This document shows positions 11,815 to 23,070 of a stretch of DNA of 64,000 bases, one piece after another; the first letter of the stretch is position 1, and the number at the start of each line of letters is the position of its first letter. The DNA is from Oscheius dolichura (Eukaryota; Nematoda; Chromadorea; Rhabditida; Rhabditidae). Both the position numbers and the translations under genes were made by a program. The notes below the pieces were generated by a model that was not told the origin of the DNA, did no database searches, and was given only the letters and a program-made list of their open reading frames with translations. The stretch spans positions 6,882,001 through 6,946,000 of the forward strand of contig OW051495.1 of assembly GCA_932521035.1 (NCBI GenBank). Direction: 5' to 3'.

Positions 11815-13118
11815 AAACATCTAAACAACAAAAACGAAGCGGAAATTTATTTTGATCGTTTCAGGAACATCCAGCAGAACCATGGCGTTGTTATCGATAA
11901 AGACTTCCGTCGATATGCTATAACTTTTGGCTATTCGTATTTGGTCTCATTCTGTGCCTCCTACCTGGTAGTTTTCTTTGTTTCAGAAGTGGTAAATTTG
12001 CTTGTTTCAGCCACAAGCAATTGAACGCGGAGAGACATTTCAATGGCGGGAGCAGAAAAACTTTCGCGATGTCCTTCAAAATGTTCCAAAAATTCGGCGA
12101 ATATTAATGGAGCAAACTCGAAACTCTGTTCACCCGAAATTGGGCTGAAATTTATGCTACAAGTGTTATTGGAGTAGGGAAAAAAAGAGAGAAAAATACT
12201 ATGAATTTTACAGAAGACTATTTTGAGCCAATTTGATATGAAAGACGTCGAAAAGAGCAAACCATTGAGCTCGGGAGGCCAAGCCGGTGTTTATTTGGCA
12301 CTTTGATGTTGTGGCTAAGATTTTCAATACAGCTGATGCCCAGGAAATTGCGTCGGAGCTAGACTGCCTCATGAGAGTGGGAGTTTAAACCAAGGTAGAG
12401 GGGAAAAGAAATTTATAGATGCAGTCACATCCTCACGTTGTCCAGATCTACGGCTATATTGTTCAGAATGGCGAGCATGCTGGGATCTTGATGGAACTTT
12501 GTGGAGGAGGGCCGCTTACAGAAAGTATTTATAGCTTTTCTTCATTTTATAACCGGGGCTTTAGTTTTAGAGAATAAAGACGAACAAATTGGGGAGAGAG
12601 ACGTCCTGGAATGGAGCAGTCAAGCGGCTAGCGGGCTAATGTATCTTAACCAGAACGGCGACGTCAAACCGGACAAGTAAGGCTCTCATTCTCTAAAGTG
12701 ACCCCGTTTTCAGCATGCTGTTGGATGTCTCCCGTTCTCGTTTAAAAAATAGTGACTTGGGAATAACGAAGGACATGACGGAGAGGGGACGAGAAACCGA
12801 GTTCATGACGCGTGCCATGTCTCAAGAGAGCCTGATATCTGCTCCAATGCCAGAGATTTTCACACTCGAGACAGCAAAGACCAAAATTCATACTGCGGAT
12901 CTTCGCTGGGGCACACCGGGCTACATTGCACCGGAAATTCTAAATCTACAAGAGTACACTGCCTCTGTGGATGTTTTCAGTCTGGGTCGTTCGTTGTGGC
13001 ACATACCTCCAGAATGATGCATGACGACGTAGAGCTTCGGCCAGCTATGAAAAAAGCCTATGAAGAACTTCTTCAACTCTGCAGAAGTTTTATATCCGGT
13101 TCTTGTGCCAGCCGCCCT
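11815..13118 (+). pseudogene. Decayed protein-kinase-like gene
   Basis: Exons at 11815-11967 and from 12011 join in frame as an N-terminal region of unknown type. From 12214 a kinase fold begins: a Gly-rich loop (SSGGQAGVYLA), the VAIK-type lysine (DVVAKIF), then HPHVVQIYGYI, ILMELCGGGPLTE, WSSQAASGLMYL, the catalytic loop as GDVKPDN across the intron at 12677-12714, SDLG in place of DFG, and GTPGYIAPEI. Several defects are visible. A frame change lies between GVYLA and FDVVAK (about 12295). The HRD histidine block is absent: YLNQNG runs straight into DVKPDN. After VDVFSLGRSLWH the frame stops, while the terminal helix (DDVELRPAMKKAYEELLQL) lies in another frame, with about 50 residues of the C-lobe missing. 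If transcribed it would not be a normal kinase. It is a pseudogene or pseudokinase unless assembly errors explain the breaks. Confidence 0.6.
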
Positions 13119-13421
13119 CCAGCGAAGAAAAGGTGTTGTGCTAATTCCACATGTTAGAATTGTATCAATGCAATTTTTTGGTTTTCACACCATTGTTTGC
13201 CTTCTATCGCTGTTGTTTTTCTTGATAATAAAAGCCTTACTCAACGGCGAAAATAGCGATTTCTTAGACAAGCCTAACAAGGGAACCTTTTTAGTTGCCC
13301 ATGGTTTTACGTGACAAGAACTATACTATTTTGTAGCCCAGAAAGAGAGCTGTATGGGATCACAGTCATTATTTCCCTCGTTCGAGTTTTTCTCTCTTTT
13401 CTCCTCATGGTGAGAGGTGAA

Positions 13422-14010
13422 TATGACACAAGACGCGGAGGGAATTGCCAGGAAGATTGCCCAAGACCTTGTGTTGCCGTTCTGACTGGGGGAATCCCCC
13501 TTTGTGTCCGCGTCTCATCTCGATAATCGAAGATCAAATGTGTTATTGTTCCTTCTCCCGAACTTTCCCTCTCTCTAACTACATGTGTTTGTCCTTTCTC
13601 CTGTTTCCTTCTCAATGTCACAGGTTTGCCAGACACCAAAACAACCGTCTCCTAATCATCTCCCTAATATTTTCTACCCTTCAATTATGGAAAACGTAAC
13701 TTCTTCCTTTCTTCTTTTATTCACTTTCCAGTTAACCGAACGGATCCACAACCTCCTCTCCCAATTTACAAGAACTCCGAGCCATGAGATGCACAACAAG
13801 TTCAGTTATCATGACGATGTCAAGGTCAAAGAGGACATCCCCCACTTCACGGAAAAGTTTGCAGAGTCGCTGAACAAAGAATTCGGGGTAGGTTGCAAGC
13901 AGAAAAAGTCAATAGGGCCGCAATTTCAGCTCAATTTGAGTACCGGGGATATGGAAGGCTTCGGCGACCTGGGAGAACTCGTCGAGGGAGTCAATGCCCG
14001 TCTCTTATAG
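13422..14010 (+). CDS. Small unrecognised protein
   Basis: A short first exon (MTQDAEGIARKIAQDL, from 13422) can splice through GTGTTG...TTTCCAG (ending 13731) into a longer exon LTERIHNLLSQFTRTPSHEM... that ends at TAG near 14010. The composition is that of a soluble, charged, helical protein of about 110 residues (DVKVKEDIPHFTEKFAESL; MEGFGDLGELVEGVNARLL). There is no signal peptide or membrane segment. The intron would be about 250 nt, longer than most in this window, so the exon pairing is provisional. I do not recognise the family. Confidence 0.4.
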
Positions 14011-14870
14011 AGGAAGTGCCCCCTCCACTTTCCCCTACCAACCCATTTCCGCCCTGTTGTTCATTCCATGACATACTCTATGATTCATGAAGCGGACATC
14101 ACATAGGTTAATCCTGTTCCGTTGAGCCGGGATAAATGACTCACCATTGGATAATCTGACACATTTTTGGGGTGATTGTGGGCGGATAGCCTGACTCACC
14201 CCGTGGGTAATTCTACAGTACTTATTCGGTGGTCGCCCCATAAAAATTACACAGTTGGTGTCGATGTGCACCATCTGTCCAGATCAAATTGTGTGGGTTT
14301 TTATGTAACTCGTTTCTCTGCACACTTTCTGTCAGCTTCAAACATTGCCACGACTCAGCTTGAATTAGAACGAATTATCTTCTCAAATCCCCTCTAAAAA
14401 TCGAGAGAAATACAGGAATACGGCGGAGAAGCGCATGCATCAGAAATACAAGAGTCCAGTTATGCTATTAAACGCACCGAGCCGTACTTTTCTTTGATAC
14501 CTAGAACACGAAGAGCGAGAGAAAATACACGGAACACTTCATAGAGCCTTCGGTCGAGAGGGTTTCTTTGTTTTGGCTTTGTCCAACCCGTGCAAAAGCG
14601 CGCCCTTCCTGCAAAATTAGTCAAATAAGCTCTCAAGGCCTACCAGGAAAATATTATCTCATAGAAATTTTATTTACAGTGCTAATCGTTTTTGTACTTT
14701 TGAAAATAACCAGAAGGAAGACTTGTACTTGACACACGCACGTAGGGACACACCAGTAGTAGTGTTTGGATTCATCGTTACTGAGGACTCTGGTATATCT
14801 TTAAATAGTCACCCCAGACACATTCACGCATCCTGGAAAGGGTTTTTTAGGGGGGAAAGAGAGTGTTTAT

Positions 14871-15140
14871 CTACCTATTGGCCGCGTAGCAGGACGGCTC
14901 CTGGCAGTTCTTGTTGGAGCAGTTGTCCATATGGGAAAAGGTGCTCTTCATCTCGACACAGCCGGGTTTTGTGCACTGATTCTCGCCGATACATTGTCTC
15001 GCGTGGTTGAATACGGCAAAAAGATTCTCTGGGTTCTGATATGAACTGAACGACATGACGGGGGTGGAGCGGAAAGCAGAAAGTGCCAGCTTTTGTAGGG
15101 CCGTCTTTGAATGAGGACACACCCCACGTGGGATCAAAGT
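14871..15140 (-). CDS. TAZ-type zinc finger fragment
   Basis: The exon begins after an acceptor (TATACAG) at 15140 and ends at TAG at 14871. An in-frame ATG lies at 15056. The sequence carries the TAZ finger signature of CBP/p300 proteins: NHARQC, then C-x3-GCVEMK, HMDNC and C-x3-SC, giving three His-Cys-Cys-Cys-type zinc ligand sets in the expected order (FNHARQCIGENQC; GCVEMKSTFSHMDNC; CQEPSC). In CBP this domain binds transcription-factor activation domains. Here nothing else of a CBP protein (KIX, bromodomain, HAT) is visible nearby, so it is either a small TAZ-only protein, the last exon of a gene whose earlier exons I cannot see, or a gene fragment. It lacks a signal peptide. Confidence 0.55.
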   Translation of the reverse strand, partial: TLIPRGVCPHSKTALQKLALSAFRSTPVMSFSSYQNPENLFAVFNHARQCIGENQCTKPGCVEMKSTFSHMDNCSNKNCQEPSCYAANR

Positions 15141-15981
15141 CTGTATACGGTAATAATTATCCCCCGGGGATTATCCACACTGACTCATCCGTTGTTCATT
15201 TGTCCAAAAAAACATACTTGTGAAGATCACTGTTCAACTTTGCAGCTGGGTCGGCGGGGGAGTCACCGGATACCTCCAGATGTCGCCAAATTCGTGGTTT
15301 CTAGAGGAAATTGGTAAGCACAACCGTGCCCTGGGCTAGAATATTTTGTACCATGAGTCACGGCAGTACTCTGCCATGAAAAATATCGCCCTCCGTCTGA
15401 AATGGACTACCCGCATACTATTCCCGGCCGAACCTAATGGAATGTCGCCCATTATTCCAGCGAATCCAATGAAAGAAATACGCCAGAGACAGAGCAAAAG
15501 CTAAATTTCGTTGTGTGTCTACGAGGAAGTGTCGTGCGTGATTCTGCATATCTCATATCGCATTTCGCCCCGTAGAGGAGTCCGCATTCCGCCTTTTCAC
15601 CTTTTCGTTCCGCGTTCCGCGTTCCGAGAATTAAACATCTCCGTTCCACCGGCTATGAGGTATCGTTTAGCTAACCAGGGGGTAAACAAAATCACCAGGT
15701 TCAAGGCCTAATATCTAGCTTGGGCAGGCTGTTTCCTCGTTTTTTAGTCGTCCCCACGCAGTTCCATTTACATTAAAATTCCTTTGTTCTTAGCCGTTCG
15801 CCATATCCTCCCCGACGGCTTGTCCTTTCCTCGTCTTGGCCCCTTTCTCGTCACTCTCACCAATCAGTCAAAAACCCTGACCAACCAAATTACCCGTCGT
15901 TATTCCTTATTTATTGGCTGCTTCAATATTCAAGCTGGATATGAGCTCAATTTGTTTTTAGGGTAACCCACACGGCCGACA

Positions 15982-16270
15982 ATGCCTCGTCTTCTGCTGT
16001 CCATCCTATTGTTCACAATCTTGGCTACAGCTACAGGTATGCCTCCTCTCTGTCTATCTCATTCTGTTTCAGTCTCCCTCGGCAGTGACTTATCCGAGAT
16101 GCCCCAACCTTGGCGTCTACAGCGACGATCCCCCTTTGTCCTCCACCCGTGGCGGAAAGGATGGGATGCGTTCTTCGGGCCAGAGCGACTACGTAAGTCT
16201 CCCCTTTATTGTCCAGATTCTCTTATTTTTAGCACTTCCCCATGGTGGTTGGGGTTGGGGAAGGAGATAG
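15982..16270 (+). CDS. Neuropeptide-like precursor (70 aa)
   Basis: There are three exons (15982-16036, 16073-16192, 16233-16270) with GT-AG introns of 36 and 40 nt and phases that fit exactly. The N-terminus is a signal peptide (MPRLLLSILLFTILATAT). The mature part contains classic prohormone sites: RR after PWRLQ, RK after SPFVLHPW, and a C-terminal Gly-Arg-Arg. Processing would release SPFVLHPW and a Trp/Gly-rich peptide ending HGGWGW, with the Gly before RR as amide donor. There is no cysteine. It therefore looks like an nlp-type secreted peptide precursor acting on GPCRs or as an antimicrobial. It does not match any family I can name. AATAAA follows at 16305-16310. The alternative frame in exon 2 would not fit the exon 1 phase. 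Confidence 0.6.
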
Positions 16271-16304
16271 CCCCCTCGTCACATTGGAGTAACTTTATTC
16301 CGTA

Positions 16305-16310
16305 AATAAA
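16305..16310 (+). terminator. Poly-A signal of the neuropeptide-like gene
   Basis: AATAAA lies 35 bp downstream of the stop codon. It sits in a 76-bp gap before the 3' end of the convergent desaturase gene. Confidence 0.6.
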
Positions 16311-16346
16311 TAAACACCGTACAGTTTCTACGTCTCCGTTTCCATC

Positions 16347-18022
16347 TTATAAGATCTTCCTCTTCATTTTGCTGGCAATTTGTGCCACATTGGCGAATTG
16401 TTGAATTTCCGCCTTCCACCCAGTAAAATAGTCGTCTACCATGTAGGGAAGGTCATTCTCTTTACAGAATTCCTTTACTCGGGGCATAACCTAAAGCTCC
16501 TGGGATTAGTCTCGTCTCTAGTTTAGTTTTGCACTTTGCTCAGATTATGGCGGGGCATGGTTGGGAAAAGGTGGTGCTCGATCTGATAGTTGAGCCCGCC
16601 CCAGAGCCAGTCAATGAATGTATTTGGCTGCATGTTTCTGGTGGTGTACAGCTGGAGGCACGGGTACGACTCCATGATCTTTGAAGAGTCTGGAATCGTC
16701 TTTGATCATTTGTGAGGGTGACTCACTGGGGAACTTCTCGACGGAGTAGTGATTGTACGTGACCACGTGGGCCAGGAGGAAGCCGCCGGTCAGCTGGGAG
16801 ATAAAGAAGAACTGTAGCCTGGAAAGGTTAATCATTTGATGAGGTTTGTCAAGCCCTGCCTGGTGTTATAATCAGGGAGCATGTAAAGCTGAAGGAAGAC
16901 GAGAAACCAGTGACCGAAGAGAGCCGTCTGCTCGTAGATAGCCCGTTCTTGGTAGTACTTGTAGAAGTGGGTCGGCATCCCGGCTACGAACTGGACCGAC
17001 TGGGAGAGCCAGGACAGGCGGAGGAAGGGAAGCATGACCGTCCAGTAGATGTGCTGGTAGGGGAGGATGTTCAGTAACCAGTTGTCACACGACTGAATTC
17101 CCTCATAAGTAGGAGCCACGGAAAAGGGATACCTTGAGGTCCTGGACTACTGTGGAGAAGAACGGCATCAGATCGAGGTCTCCATCCCTTCCTACAACAT
17201 TAGTCGCGGCGTGATGACAATTGTGCTGCTCTTTCCATCCACCCGATGAGAATCCTTGGAGGAAATTACCAACAAAGTAGCTAGAAATTCATTTGCTCTC
17301 CGTAAAAGAGGCGATGAATACCTGGCCAAGTCATTATGCCAATGGTTGTCAAAAAGTTGATTGTGTGCGAATTCGTGAACCAGCCACCCCAATTGTTGCC
17401 AAGCGAGGCCCATCAAAAGGGCAGAAGGCACATAATACCCGTGGAGCTGGAGATAGACGGCTAGGGTGATGATTCCAATGGATTCTAATACCTAGATATT
17501 TCATATGTTCTGGAGAAAAGAAAGAGAGACTAACTTTTCTAATGTAGAATAAATAGCTGCCTTTCATCAGTCCCTCCTGTCGCAGTTTTATCCGCAGCCG
17601 GTCAAAGTTTTTGGTGATTTCGTCGGCCCGTTCCTTTGTTATATCAAATGTGCCCATATTCACATCCTCGTAACCGGCCAGCATTTCTTCTTCCTCCTCT
17701 TCGATTGGGGGCTCCTGTGTCGGACAGGACTTCTTCAACTCGTCCAGCCATTTGTAGGCCTTCTTTGAACCCGCATGGAATGTGTGGAATATTGTACTAG
17801 CCTGAAATGGCGATTCCAGGTGGGAATTAAGGCCTAGGGAGAGAATGAAGTTGTCCTTTCTCCGGAAATGACGTGTCTCTCTGCTCTCACCTCTTTATTT
17901 CTATAAGTTGTAATGGCACTGCCACCCGGATGGTTGCGAAGGACGTCTTCATTGACATAGACCCATTTACCGTCGATCTTCAGGTAGAATGGCTCGGTGA
18001 GGTCGAGCTCACGGAGCACCAT
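16347..18022 (-). CDS. fat-4: Delta-5 fatty acid desaturase, FAT-4 type
   Basis: There are eight exons (18022-17891, 17801-17535, 17491-17322, 17280-17133, 17092-16860, 16818-16727, 16689-16535, 16490-16347), totalling 446 residues, the family's normal length. It is a front-end desaturase. The N-terminal cytochrome b5 domain has HPGG ([12 protein letters not shown]). The three di-iron His boxes are HEFAH, QHNCHH and QIEHH ([19 protein letters not shown]), with membrane segments between. Start [23 protein letters not shown] and the ending VDDYFTGW agree with C. elegans FAT-4 more closely than FAT-3 as I recall them. It acts in the ER membrane, introducing the delta-5 double bond to make arachidonate and EPA from 20-carbon precursors. 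The intron at 16859-16819 uses a GC donor (CAG|GCAGGG). His box I reads HEFAHN. All key residues are present. Confidence 0.9.
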
Positions 18023-20232
18023 TGTGTTGGATTACCCTGAAAGTAATGAGATATAGTCTACAAATACAAATACATGATAAAGGTCAAGGGAGAAGAGAGT
18101 AATCAACAGGAATGAAGGTCGAAATCAAAACACCTGTCTGTGTTTGCAGAGGCTGCAAACTTCGACGATGGATGGTCTAATCGATTTAATAATACAGTCG
18201 GACATCGCGGAGACCCGGAGGAGTCCTGTCTTTTTTTGTTTCAATGAATTCGGACAGACAGCCAAAACAGCGGCGCTACCTTTTTTCGTTGTGAGATAAG
18301 ACGGCATTTTTAGGACTGTCAATCAAGAACGCGGTCACTGAAGAACCACCAAAGGCAACATTCTCCCGCCAGGAGAGGAAACAGCGGAAATTAAAGAAAT
18401 TCTCATCAAGGCGGACTCTCTTCCACTTGAACGGGTTCGCCCGGGTCTTCTTCCCTGACGTAGGCGGCCCTCTCCGCTCATTATAAGGTTTATGAAGGCT
18501 TTTTGAGGAGAAGGCGAGAAGAGGAAAACACTTCCTCGACCTCCTCATCGCTTATCACTCATAGCACAAGTTCAGGAGCTGTTCGAGTGGGAAAGCAACA
18601 GATAAAAACAGGCTGGTTGTTCTCTTCTTCTTCAAAAGATACCTGGGACTGCAGCTGTGTGTCCACGTGTTTCCCGGCCGGAGCGAGCCGATCACCCCAC
18701 AGGAAAATAAGCAGATGCTGGCCATTTTCCCGGCCGATAAAAGGAGCACTCTTTGCCCGGCTAACGGGAAGGATCATTCACGCAATTAGCATCCGGGAAA
18801 ATGTAATTATTCGGAGAGAAGGTAGAGAGAGCACCCCGGAGAAAATAGAGAACGAACAGAAAAGGGGAAAAGGATATTAGAAACGGGGGATCGGAAGGAA
18901 TATGAGAAAAAGCGACTTCCTTCCTCGACAAGCAAGACCCCCGTCGAAATCGATGGCTCTTATGACCAGGAAGGATGTTCTGACTGTGTGGGAGTCGGTC
19001 GGGTGAACGGGCGGGAGAGGAACAGAACGTGAACCCTTCGAAAATCATGGGAAAATTGGAAAATCGATACTGGTAAGGTCAGGGATGGTGGTTTGCGCAG
19101 CCCGCAGCCGCTTCCACGTTCACCGGAGAGGAGGTGTCTGATCGAGATCGACACACGTGAAACACACAATGAGGGGGAATTACAAGGGAGAGGGGGAAAA
19201 GTAGAGTGGAACGGGTTCAATTTGGAGAGAACTGGTAGACAATTTAGATGGGAGAAACGGGGGAGAACAGCACATCCTGGTTACGTAGGAAGATTGCCAG
19301 CCGACCGCTCTCTGGGGGCAGAGCGGGAGAGAGGGGACAAAAAACGATCAAACACAATGCAAGCGGCATTCCCCCACGGGTGGCTGGGCGGTCATTTCAT
19401 GGGGGGCAAGGAGGGGGATAGGGGGCAAAAATGAACACCTGAGTGTCCTCCTAATCAATTATTCGAGTGAATTTCTATTCAGGCCGGTCATGTGACCTGG
19501 AGAGCTGAATGTCTAGACAAAACACTCCGAGCAAGACAATGACAATAAAATTTTGTCAGTCTCAAAAAGTATTTTATCCGTTCCCATGCGGTGTCATTTC
19601 TGACATGCGCAATATGTCATCCGAATGAATAACGGATTATTGCCCGCACGGACACGGGAGCTCAGCGGAAACGTTAAACCAGGAAGTTTCAGGGGGATCC
19701 TGTTTTCTTTTCTTTGTGAACTATCGGTCAAAGGTTACGAAAAGATCGCATTAAATTAGTTTTGGTCGAGCAGCTGGTCTCTAATGAGAAAAAAAGGCAC
19801 GCTTCGATCGAAGAAAGGCGTTTGATGTACGTTTTGAGTGACGTTTGATGAACACAAAAATTTCGTCGCCGCTCTAGGTGTTTCTACGCCTGCAGTCAGG
19901 GATAATGAGACTCTCAAGAACCATTGGCAACCACAATCGAAAAGCCCATGCCCAAAGTCCTGGTAGTCCAAAATGTTTCTACGATGATTTCGACCTCCGA
20001 CAGGTTCCACCTCCCCTGATAAAGTTCACGTATCGCCTTCTCTCTACGCGCACTCTTGTGGCTTTCGGGTGGGCATCATGATTTCGCTTATTGAATTCTA
20101 AGCAGCGTTTAGTCATCCCTCGTCTCCCTCGAGAGTGAAATGACTGTTGACCGCAACAGTTTGTTCTCCAAAGTACTCTAAAAACTCAGTCGGGCAGGGA
20201 CGACCGCGATCTCTGTCTGAGGACTTGACGTG
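18023..20232. other. Intergenic region with purine-rich and GC-rich stretch
   Basis: About 2.2 kb between the desaturase start and the MLT-10-like gene. From about 18500 to 19450 the plus strand is markedly purine- and G-rich (GGGAGAACAG, GGGGACAAAA, GGAGGGGGATAGGGGGC), and several overlapping open frames arise from that bias alone. I see no signal peptide, family motif or good splice series in them. Promoters of both flanking, divergently placed genes must be here. No coding claim is made. Confidence 0.4.
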
Positions 20233-23043
20233 ATGGTCACCTTTGGTCTTCTGGTGTTGTGGACCATATCTGGTAAGCCTTTCAAATGTATCAGTCTCTC
20301 TTTCAGTGTCCGGTGATATTATTCCGAGGCAGCAGCGGTTCTATGATATCAACAAGAGCGGCCTCCGTCAATACTGGGAGCTCATCAGCTGGCAGGGCTT
20401 GATCAAGGTTAGTGTCTCCATTTATCCGTATTTATCACTTTCAGGCCAAGCTAAGAACAATCTTGCCTGACATTCCTCGTGTAGAGAGGGTTATTTACGA
20501 GTTGTGTGCCCAAGATAGTGACAATCTAGTCCAATTAGCCAAATGTGCCGTAATTGTGTTTAACAAACGGGATAAACTACGGTAGGAATGATTACAATTC
20601 AAGCTTACCGATCACATTCAGGGTAGAAAAATCTAATTCACTTTTCATCAAAAGGAAAAGACTGGAAAAACGAAAAAGAAAGATTACTGTTTTAACCATT
20701 AGAACTAATGAACGCAGTCGTCCCAGACCAAGCAAAAAGTTTATAGCCGATAGGAAAAGGAGGATGAGATTGAAGAAATTACTCTGGGAAATTACCCAAT
20801 CTGCTGTCCCAAACATTAAAAGTCGACGAACCAAACGTTCCGCTCCCGGGCCTTATGTTAAAGCCTTCAACAGTCTGACCGAACATTACAGGAAGCAAAA
20901 GATAGTCAATTCATATTACGAGCTCATAGACTCACAAAACAAAAAGTGGGAATATGGGATAACAACATAGCTATTCTGTTCAGGCTGTATAAGAAATTAA
21001 ATCTGCCTATTTCAAGTAAGCAGGAAAAGGCGGTCGACGAGTTCGAAGATTCTATGAAAGAGATTCTTGACGTCCTCAATTCGTATACCGTAATTCACAG
21101 ATTTACGTGGAAATAGTAATAGTCCAGAGATCCAACGACACCGTCCTCTCTATGTTGTCTCCTCGTCTCTTTTCCATCCTCCCGGGCGCTTCCAGTGGGT
21201 CGTTTCTCTCCCCAGACATCCTCTCCTTCCACGGCGATGGACTCGTCTCCGTTCCCAAGTTAATCCAGGTCAGAACTACGATTCGTCATAGTTTGAACTC
21301 CTTCAAGTGCCCTCAAATTGCGGAGAACCCTTTCTGGTCAAAAAGTAAAAGAACCTGTTCACCAAAAGTTCAAGATTTCAACAGTTTTATGGCCATCGGG
21401 CCGCGTGGCTGACCTATCCTTTCTCCCGGGAGACTAATAAAAGTCGACTGATACACTGAAAGACAATGACCACAGACATCAGCACAAAATTGAACATTTT
21501 AGACAATTGGTACTAACATAGATCAGAAAAATCTGTTGGAATGGATACTGATGGCCAGCGGAGCTGGAGAACAAATCATGGTAGGCACTACTCTCTCTCA
21601 GATCTCCGAAGTTTCCTTTTCAGAAGCTCTTGCATTCCAGACAAAAAGAGATTCATGATGTCGCTATAGTTCAGTTCCCGTTGGTGCAGAGAATGAGCAG
21701 AAATGACTACAACTGGCTGATGGCTAGAAAGAGTTTTACGAACAAACAAACCGAAGAGATGGAGAAATACGGATTCACGTACTTGAGTTCAGAACAACAG
21801 AATCTTGTTTATAGAGATACAGGTGATCCCCTGATAAGGCTTACCACAAAAGAACTTTAGGAAAAGTCTTCAATTCGACTCTGATGACGAGAAGAGACAA
21901 GGAGCGATGGCTAGAGAACAAAATTAGAGATTTATCTGAACTGGACTCTCTTTCTTCTCCGTTTCATAGAAGAGTGAAGCGACAAGAAGGAGCAGCCGAT
22001 GAAGGCGAGACAACCCTAGTACCGGTGGCCTTTTCCAACATGGTCAACGAAGGAGTGGCCTTGGAACTGGTGACCCTATCTCCTCAAGCTTTTATCTCAT
22101 CTACTCTTGGACCCGAAGCTCTAGCCGTAACTTCTGTTTTTTCACTAAAAAGCCGCAATCTTCAGGTCTACACTCTATCTCCACATGCGTTTCTAGCCGC
22201 TATCCTGTCACCAGTCGCGTTAGTCGCCAGAATCCTCTCTCCATCTGCTTTTGTAGTGGAAATACTGTCACCAAGAGCATTTACGCCCTACATTTTGAAT
22301 CCAAGAGCTTTTGTAAGTATTTTCATCCCAGAGAAACAAGGGTTTCAGCTAGTAGAAATCCTGTCTCCAAGAGCTTTCGAGCCTCATATTGCTTCACCGG
22401 ACGTCATGGTTATTGACATCCTCAGTCCAGGTGGCTCTTCTTTTTGTCATTATTACCCAATTTAGCTGGTCTGTCACCTCAAGTTCTTTCTCCCGAAATG
22501 GGGGCCGTCATCATCCTCAGTCCTAAATTTCTCTCTCCACGTACTGCCTCAGCCGAGAAGTTCTTGATAGAGATCCTCTCTCCTCACATTCTCGGAGGTC
22601 CCCATACTTCCCACGATGAAACAGTCATCTCCATCGGAGGCGGAGAACATTCCCATGACCATAAGGTAGGTTTTATGGGGTCTATTTCCGTACACAATGT
22701 ATTTGTTCAGCCAGGGGACGAGGGTACCGCGGCTCACCAGGAAGACATCCACGTGCATGAGGGTCAGCTGGAAGGAGGTAGCCAGTTTTTCTTCTTTTTA
22801 TACAGGAATCGTTCAGATCACGCTCACGAGGAATCGGAGGGGTATAACCCTTTCGGATTTACCCTTATCCCTACCATTCCTCCGAAAGACGACTACTTTC
22901 AACTGAATGATCTCATCAATCCAACCATACCACCGGATGGGGACATCCTCGGCTTCAAATACTTGACTCCACCTCCCAGCGGGGATATTTTAGGATTAAA
23001 TTCAGCCACACTGCTACCGATCCTCCGAGGAAAAAATAAATAA
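20233..23043 (+). CDS. Moulting-cycle MLT-10-like protein
   Basis: I traced twelve exons (20233-20272, 20307-20407, 20445-20581, 20622-20945, 20984-21089, 21128-21268, 21503-21580, 21624-21822, 21861-22430, 22466-22665, 22711-22777, 22817-23043), about 729 residues. A signal peptide (MVTFGLLVLWTISVSG) comes first, then a basic, helical N-terminal domain (RKRKITVL; RRTKRSAPGP). The conserved core has LSMLSPRLFSILP, SFLSPDILSFHGDG, EWILMASGAGEQIM and MTRRDKERWLENKIRDL. A run of about 15 hydrophobic LSP-x-AF repeats follows (EILSPRAFTPYILNPRAF; LSPHAFLAAILSP), and a His-rich tail (EHSHDHK, DHAHEES). This is the Pfam 'moulting cycle' (MLT-10-like) build. Such proteins are secreted by the hypodermis and needed for cuticle exchange. 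The basic RRTKR may be a furin site. A 234-nt intron after exon 6 is unusually long for this gene. Confidence 0.85.
22040..22590 (+). repeat. LSP-x-AF coding repeat array
   Basis: Within the MLT-10-like gene, units of about 10-12 residues with the core (I/T)LSP-x-(A/V)(F/L) recur: TLSPQAF, TLSPHAF, ILSPVAL, ILSPSAF, ILSPRAF, ILNPRAF, ILSPRAF, ILSPG, LSPQVL, ILSPKFL, ILSPHIL. DNA copies are diverged, so selection rather than recent duplication maintains the pattern. The repeat is characteristic of MLT-10 family proteins. Confidence 0.8.
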
Positions 23044-23070
23044 ATATTTATTAGAACGACGGGGAGGCGG

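Noticed and set aside
16085..16270. Alternative reading of exon 2 of the peptide gene (TYPRCPNLGVYSDD...)
   Set aside because: It does not fit the phase set by the signal-peptide exon and would read through an intron with good GT and AG sites.
19093..19434. 113-codon open frame in the purine-rich region upstream of the MLT-10-like gene
   Set aside because: Composition follows the local G/A bias. There is no signal peptide, family motif or splice partner, and other frames are open there too, so it is treated as non-coding.
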